Origin: Lentisphaerota bacterium | Lineage (GTDB): Bacteria > Verrucomicrobiota > Lentisphaeria > Victivallales > Victivallaceae | Length of the DNA stretch: 64,000 nucleotides | Assembly: GCA_015061805.1 (NCBI GenBank) | Contig: SUVV01000004.1 | Coordinates: 1-64,000 of the forward strand | Reading direction: 5' to 3' | Part shown: piece after piece, positions 61,501-64,000 of the stretch | Layout: each line of letters opens with the position of its first letter | Position numbering within the stretch: position 1 is the stretch's first letter | Made by a program: the position numbers and the translations under genes | Notes under the pieces: generated by a model | The model's input: only the letters and a program-made list of their open reading frames with translations | Databases searched by the model: none | What the model was told of the DNA's origin: nothing

Positions 61501-62398
61501 TTTCGGCGAGCAGTTTGGCATATTCCTGGCGTTCTTTATTCAAGACTTTTTCGGCGGCATTGCGGGCAAGTTGATTGTCCCGGGCGGAGCGCGTAACATC
61601 CTGCAAGGCGGCTTCGGCATTTTCGGCACGTTTGCGTTCTTTTTCCAAATTCATACGCTCCTGAGCGAGCCGCTGATTCATCGCTTCGATCTGAGCATTG
61701 GGCTGAACGCTGTCGGATTCCAGTTTTTTACACCGGGCTTCGAGCAGAGCATATTTCTCCTGATCGATACGCCGGTCGCGCATTAAATTGGCGATCTCCT
61801 GTTCAAAGTTGCGCTGGGCATCCCGGCTCTGCTTGACTGATTCCAGTTCAGCGCGGGTCTCCAGCAATTTTGAACGCAGCGCGACCATCATTTTCTTGTT
61901 GCGTTCCAACTCCTTTTGCTGACGGGTCAGCGTGGAACGCAATTCCAACACGGCTGAAGTGTCCAGAATATCGGTTATCACCTCTCCGGAAGATGCGGCA
62001 CTGTCATTGATGGCAATATTGACCGTATCGCCCGGTTTCAACTCCTTTTTCGGCACATTTGCCACCGCTTTATTGACAGCCGCCGGCCGTTTGCGGTTTT
62101 TCATTGCCCCGAGCAGGCGGCGGACTTCACCGATGCGGCGTTCACATTCGCTGATACGTTCGGCGATCACCCGCTGGTTCCAGTCGGGACGGGCGGAACG
62201 GACATCGAGATAATGTTTTTTCGACTTTTCAAACAGCGAAAGCGCTTCGGTATAATTGCCGCGCTCGTACTGGCGTTCCGCCTGTTCGCAACTGGTGTAG
62301 CCCGAACGCCATGAATCCCATGGCGACGGAGCGGCATTCAATGAGAGCACCATACTGCAAAGCAGCAGGGAAAGTGCCGATTTCAAAAACTTCTTCAT
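58520..62398 (-). CDS. Large periplasmic coiled-coil protein with C-terminal TPR repeats
   Basis: 1292 residues. A signal peptide (MKKFLKSALSLLLCSMVLSLNAA) is followed by a TPR-like hairpin (about 30-70) and then a very long coiled coil (about 140-1000) rich in E, K, R, A and L. Residues about 398-439 are six near-perfect heptads of the AVAEKNA type, encoded by 21-bp repeats at 61082-61207. The C-terminal 260 residues contain several TPR units (LAGAGLVAERNGNMELA, LRLGHILYERQDYAGALPHL, and others). I recognise no named family. The stop of hflX overlaps its ATG, so it is coupled to a GTPase gene. A role as a structural or cell-envelope spacer is only inference. Confidence 0.75.
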   Translation of the reverse strand: MKKFLKSALSLLLCSMVLSLNAAPSPWDSWRSGYTSCEQAERQYERGNYTEALSLFEKSKKHYLDVRSARPDWNQRVIAERISECERRIGEVRRLLGAMKNRKRPAAVNKAVANVPKKELKPGDTVNIAINDSAASSGEVITDILDTSAVLELRSTLTRQQKELERNKKMMVALRSKLLETRAELESVKQSRDAQRNFEQEIANLMRDRRIDQEKYALLEARCKKLESDSVQPNAQIEAMNQRLAQERMNLEKERKRAENAEAALQDVTRSARDNQLARNAAEKVLNKERQEYAKLLAEMKNLQFRMQETDSRLALLNGELERTQKHNAELREAIKQGIASNEEAAKRKIAAENEQKAAESARKAAEIARKNALAEKLSAEKFSREQQLSRNAAEAEKNRALAEKNIAVAEKNAAIAEKNAAVAEKDAAIAEKNAAVAEHGAAMVAISDLRKELSGSNSKLVSAGQEIARYKQRISELDADLRRSQEQIGEMNAEFERGRNAISRYMKENESLKQRNTSLEKDIKEIAGRNDTLNKRLEARDSADFRNAAAARETCRKLEKDLLTLQNELVVIRNNANSSASRIVDFERKLKAAEAELKEARAREISLTALKDQQNSEIQRLKEVEAEFSALKRNFEALSTENRENRALLAAAKPKEKELARVKLRLLELDRLKSTLSREQQLNEDLRSGNRRLTDEVKTLRSRAAELDSLRRRLAELDGTRKELEQLKNVQKEYLRLAGIEPQLAKLKIRTGELELQLKERMSQIDQLNDKFTDSVKKRIEVEKQLSSTRNDLQKQKELEAMIAAQSSEIDRLNAMIKRLQSGDVDAMPEEYRRQIRDLRRTASALGPLNDRLTRLQKEYDTLKEQFSERISHLNSRCEAAEEFGKRRSEEIAVLRKLNTELAEMNRNSSAALKNKVDQAQLDRLKAEIAAMNKLYTEITAERDRLASEIDAIRRGAAPDVPAVKVTESPEELAGAGLVAERNGNMELAIWNYRQALLADENFRPAHLRLGHILYERQDYAGALPHLSSARAGGKFNLELAIRTARCQIALKRFGNARSIVDPLLKSHSGNHQVQLLAGLIENGSGSARAAEERMITAIRLAPGDPEALIEIARLLADSVVDRKGEAVLYYERARAAGAAPIPDLEKKLASLLDNRREMIRFLSGAASEAEISGDYGSAVWYYRKLVDMKPENYTPRLALALHKSGQSAKARETLEFNKPTRLGMVVLTLLESDSGNDTAALRAARQCSGAVVPDDWQALTMELARLKSLRHPSAAIRLLLSEFQKGKNQP
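61082..61207 (-). repeat. Six 21-bp repeats coding for coiled-coil heptads
   Basis: Successive 21-base units (T-run, then CAGCGATCGC or CGGCGACGGC variants on the plus strand) encode A-V/I-A-E-K-N/D-A on the minus strand. The copies alternate in the third codon positions, so they are related but not identical. Confidence 0.75.
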
Positions 62399-63714
62399 TG
62401 GAGAAACTCCCGGAAACGGTGTTGATGTTTGGCTTCAATTGCAAAGACCAGGCGGCAGGAACCGTCCGGCATATATTCCTCTTCGTAAATCTGCCCGGAA
62501 CTGTGCACCAGCGCGATCAGATCGTGACGGTACGGCGGCAGAAGCGCCCGGAACAGTTCCCGGCTCTTACCGGCGAACAGCGCAAGTTTTGCCCGCAGTT
62601 CATCCAATCCGCTGCCGGAGGCACTGGAAACAAACAATGCATCCGGAAACAATCCGCGCAAACGGGCAAGTTTCAACGCATCGTGTTCCGGGTCGACAAG
62701 GTCATTTTTGTTGAATATGATCTGGATACGCTTTTCCTCAGCGCCCAGTTCTTTAAGAACCCCCAGAGTGGTCTCCAGTTCCATATCGATATCGTCGCTG
62801 GAAACATCCAGTACCAGCAGGAGCATATCCGCAAGCACCGCCTCTTCAAGAGTGGATTTGAATGCCTCCACCAACTGATGCGGCAGTTTCCGGACAAATC
62901 CCACCGTGTCGGTCAGAACCATCTCCAGACCATTGCCGAGCGAAACCTTTCGCGCAGTTGGATCAAGGGTGGCAAACAATTGATCTTTGACCAGAATATC
63001 CGCACCGGTCAACGCCCGGAGCAGAGAAGATTTGCCGACATTGGTGTAACCGACGATCGCCCCCTGAAATACCGGACGGCGCATTCTGGATTTGCGCTGG
63101 GTATCCCGCTGGCGCCGAACCAGAGCAAGTTCTTCCTGAAGCTGCTGGATCCGGCGGCGGAGCAGCCGGCGGTCGGTTTCGATCTGGGCTTCCCCCTGTC
63201 CGCGGTTGGAAACACCGCCGCCGCGCTGACGCGAAAGGTGAGTCCAGCGCCGGGTCAAGCGGGGCAGAGAATACTCCAAACGGGCAAGTTCCACCTGCAG
63301 AACCGCTTCGCGGGTGCTGGCACGGTCGGCAAAAATATCCAGAATGACCTCTTCCCTGCCGATAACGGCTCCCCCGAACAAACGTTCCCAGTTGCGTTGT
63401 TGAGAGGGGGTAAGATCGGTATCGAAGACGATGACATCGGCTTCGCACTCCCGGGCAAGTTGAGCGATCTCTTCAGCTTTTCCGCTGCCGATACGGTAAC
63501 GGATATGAGCGCCGGAACGCACTTTGACGATCTCCGGCACCAGAGGGATCATATTGAGATTGCCTACCAATTCGGCAAGTTCATCAAGCTGGTTGGCGAT
63601 GACCTTTTCATCCTCATCCTGATGCAGAAGTCCGACCAGAAATGCCCGCAATATGCGGGATTGTTTTTCTTCTTCCAAATCTATCAAGGTTTTTCTCCGG
63701 GCTTTTATAAACAC
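62395..63714 (-). CDS. hflX: Ribosome-associated GTPase HflX
   Basis: 439 residues. N-terminal HflX domain (about 20-200) with SGKAEEI and GGGVSNRGQGE, a short coiled coil (about 180-210), then the GTPase core: G1 GYTNVGKSS (222-230), G3 DTVGFVRKLP, and G4 NKND (about 330). HflX splits or rescues stalled ribosomes, especially after stress. It is the first gene of the coupled pair with the coiled-coil protein (ATGA overlap). Promoter TTGAAA-N17-TATTTT just upstream. Confidence 0.93.
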   Translation of the reverse strand: MFIKARRKTLIDLEEEKQSRILRAFLVGLLHQDEDEKVIANQLDELAELVGNLNMIPLVPEIVKVRSGAHIRYRIGSGKAEEIAQLARECEADVIVFDTDLTPSQQRNWERLFGGAVIGREEVILDIFADRASTREAVLQVELARLEYSLPRLTRRWTHLSRQRGGGVSNRGQGEAQIETDRRLLRRRIQQLQEELALVRRQRDTQRKSRMRRPVFQGAIVGYTNVGKSSLLRALTGADILVKDQLFATLDPTARKVSLGNGLEMVLTDTVGFVRKLPHQLVEAFKSTLEEAVLADMLLLVLDVSSDDIDMELETTLGVLKELGAEEKRIQIIFNKNDLVDPEHDALKLARLRGLFPDALFVSSASGSGLDELRAKLALFAGKSRELFRALLPPYRHDLIALVHSSGQIYEEEYMPDGSCRLVFAIEAKHQHRFREFLQ

Positions 63715-63725
63715 TACTTATGTAT

Positions 63726-63754
63726 AAAATAGCCCGTACAGAAGATTTTTTCAA
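63726..63754 (-). promoter_or_regulatory. hflX promoter
   Basis: Minus strand TTGAAA (63749-63754), 17 bases, TATTTT (63726-63731). Confidence 0.65.
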
Positions 63755-63769
63755 GCATTGAAAAGAAAA

Positions 63770-64000
63770 TCATTCACTATCCCGGAGTATCATCTCAACG
63801 GGAGTCAGATATTTCTTCTCCATATTGCACTTGCGGCAGCACACCACCATATTGCCCCGGGTACTGCGGCCGCCCCGGGAAAGCGGCACGATATGATCAA
63901 GTGTCAACTCCGCTTTAGGGAACTTCTGCTTGCAATAGTAACATATCCCCTGCGCGAAAAGGTTCTGAAAATAACTGGTCTTACGCAATTCCCGGGCTTT
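63770..64000 (-). CDS. HNH endonuclease-like protein (partial at window end)
   Basis: The visible 76 codons end in a stop at 63770-63772 and are open to base 64000, so the start lies outside. An HNH zinc-finger core is clear: CYYCKQKF, LTLDHIVPLSRGG (the catalytic DH), and NMVVCCRKCNMEKK. This is the small standalone HNH type, often a host-encoded nuclease or a piece of a larger enzyme. Its 3' end lies about 15 bases from the hflX promoter. Confidence 0.75.
   Translation of the reverse strand, partial: KARELRKTSYFQNLFAQGICYYCKQKFPKAELTLDHIVPLSRGGRSTRGNMVVCCRKCNMEKKYLTPVEMILRDSE

Noticed and set aside
58520-62398. SMC-like ATPase or phage tape-measure protein
   Set aside because: It has a signal peptide, no Walker motifs, TPRs at the end and no phage neighbours.

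Overview
The window looks like chromosomal DNA from a member of the PVC superphylum, most likely a Lentisphaerota (Victivallis-like) bacterium. The evidence is a 51-residue small basic protein of the type known from Planctomycetes/Verrucomicrobia/Chlamydiae/Lentisphaerae (52756-52911), a prepilin-like protein with the H-X9-DG C-terminal motif, type II secretion pseudopilin pieces, and lpxB (Gram-negative outer membrane). Base composition is moderate. A housekeeping promoter of the form TTGACA-N17-TATATT recurs in front of many genes. I see no rRNA operon, insertion sequence, CRISPR array or intact prophage.

Left part (1-9150). A gspG tail and a gspH start are followed on the minus strand by a carbohydrate/sugar-acid operon: IclR regulator, two tandem GH10 xylanase-like enzymes, an enolase-superfamily dehydratase, a RraA-like aldolase/decarboxylase, an UlaG-like lactonase and a short-chain dehydrogenase. 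The two GH10 genes arose by a tandem duplication whose junction is still readable (5090-5233). The dehydrogenase is broken: its C-terminus is replaced by the tail of gspG. A short region of gene relics (7403-8850) carries an isolated nucleotidyltransferase/small-protein pair, then rpsT.

Middle (9300-31200). Small metabolic genes include a kinase, a HAD phosphatase, a LOG protein, lpxB and an H-X9-DG prepilin. A large minus-strand operon under a DeoR regulator encodes a 2-oxoacid dehydrogenase complex (two-lipoyl E2, E3, fused E1 alpha-beta) and a SorE-like dehydrogenase. Next come two transporters, an HD hydrolase, aconitase with a Ca/Na antiporter, an RNA m5U methyltransferase and a secreted protein of unknown function.

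Right part (31270-64000). This holds a phosphodiesterase, the RNase P RNA with its own promoter, a sodium:solute symporter with its 38-residue accessory protein, rpmB, tRNA-Lys, and an esterase / bifunctional glycogen debranching enzyme / D-aminoacylase operon. On the plus strand queF-argJ-purQ leads into recC-recB-recD, followed by the PVC small basic protein, a TtcA-like protein, a 5'-nucleotidase-like protein, ispH and a nucleotide-sugar epimerase that ends in a four-copy 40-bp repeat. On the minus strand are gltA, a 1292-residue periplasmic coiled-coil/TPR protein coupled to hflX, and a partial HNH nuclease at the edge.

ATGA or TGATG overlaps between neighbours are very common, so translational coupling within operons is the rule here.
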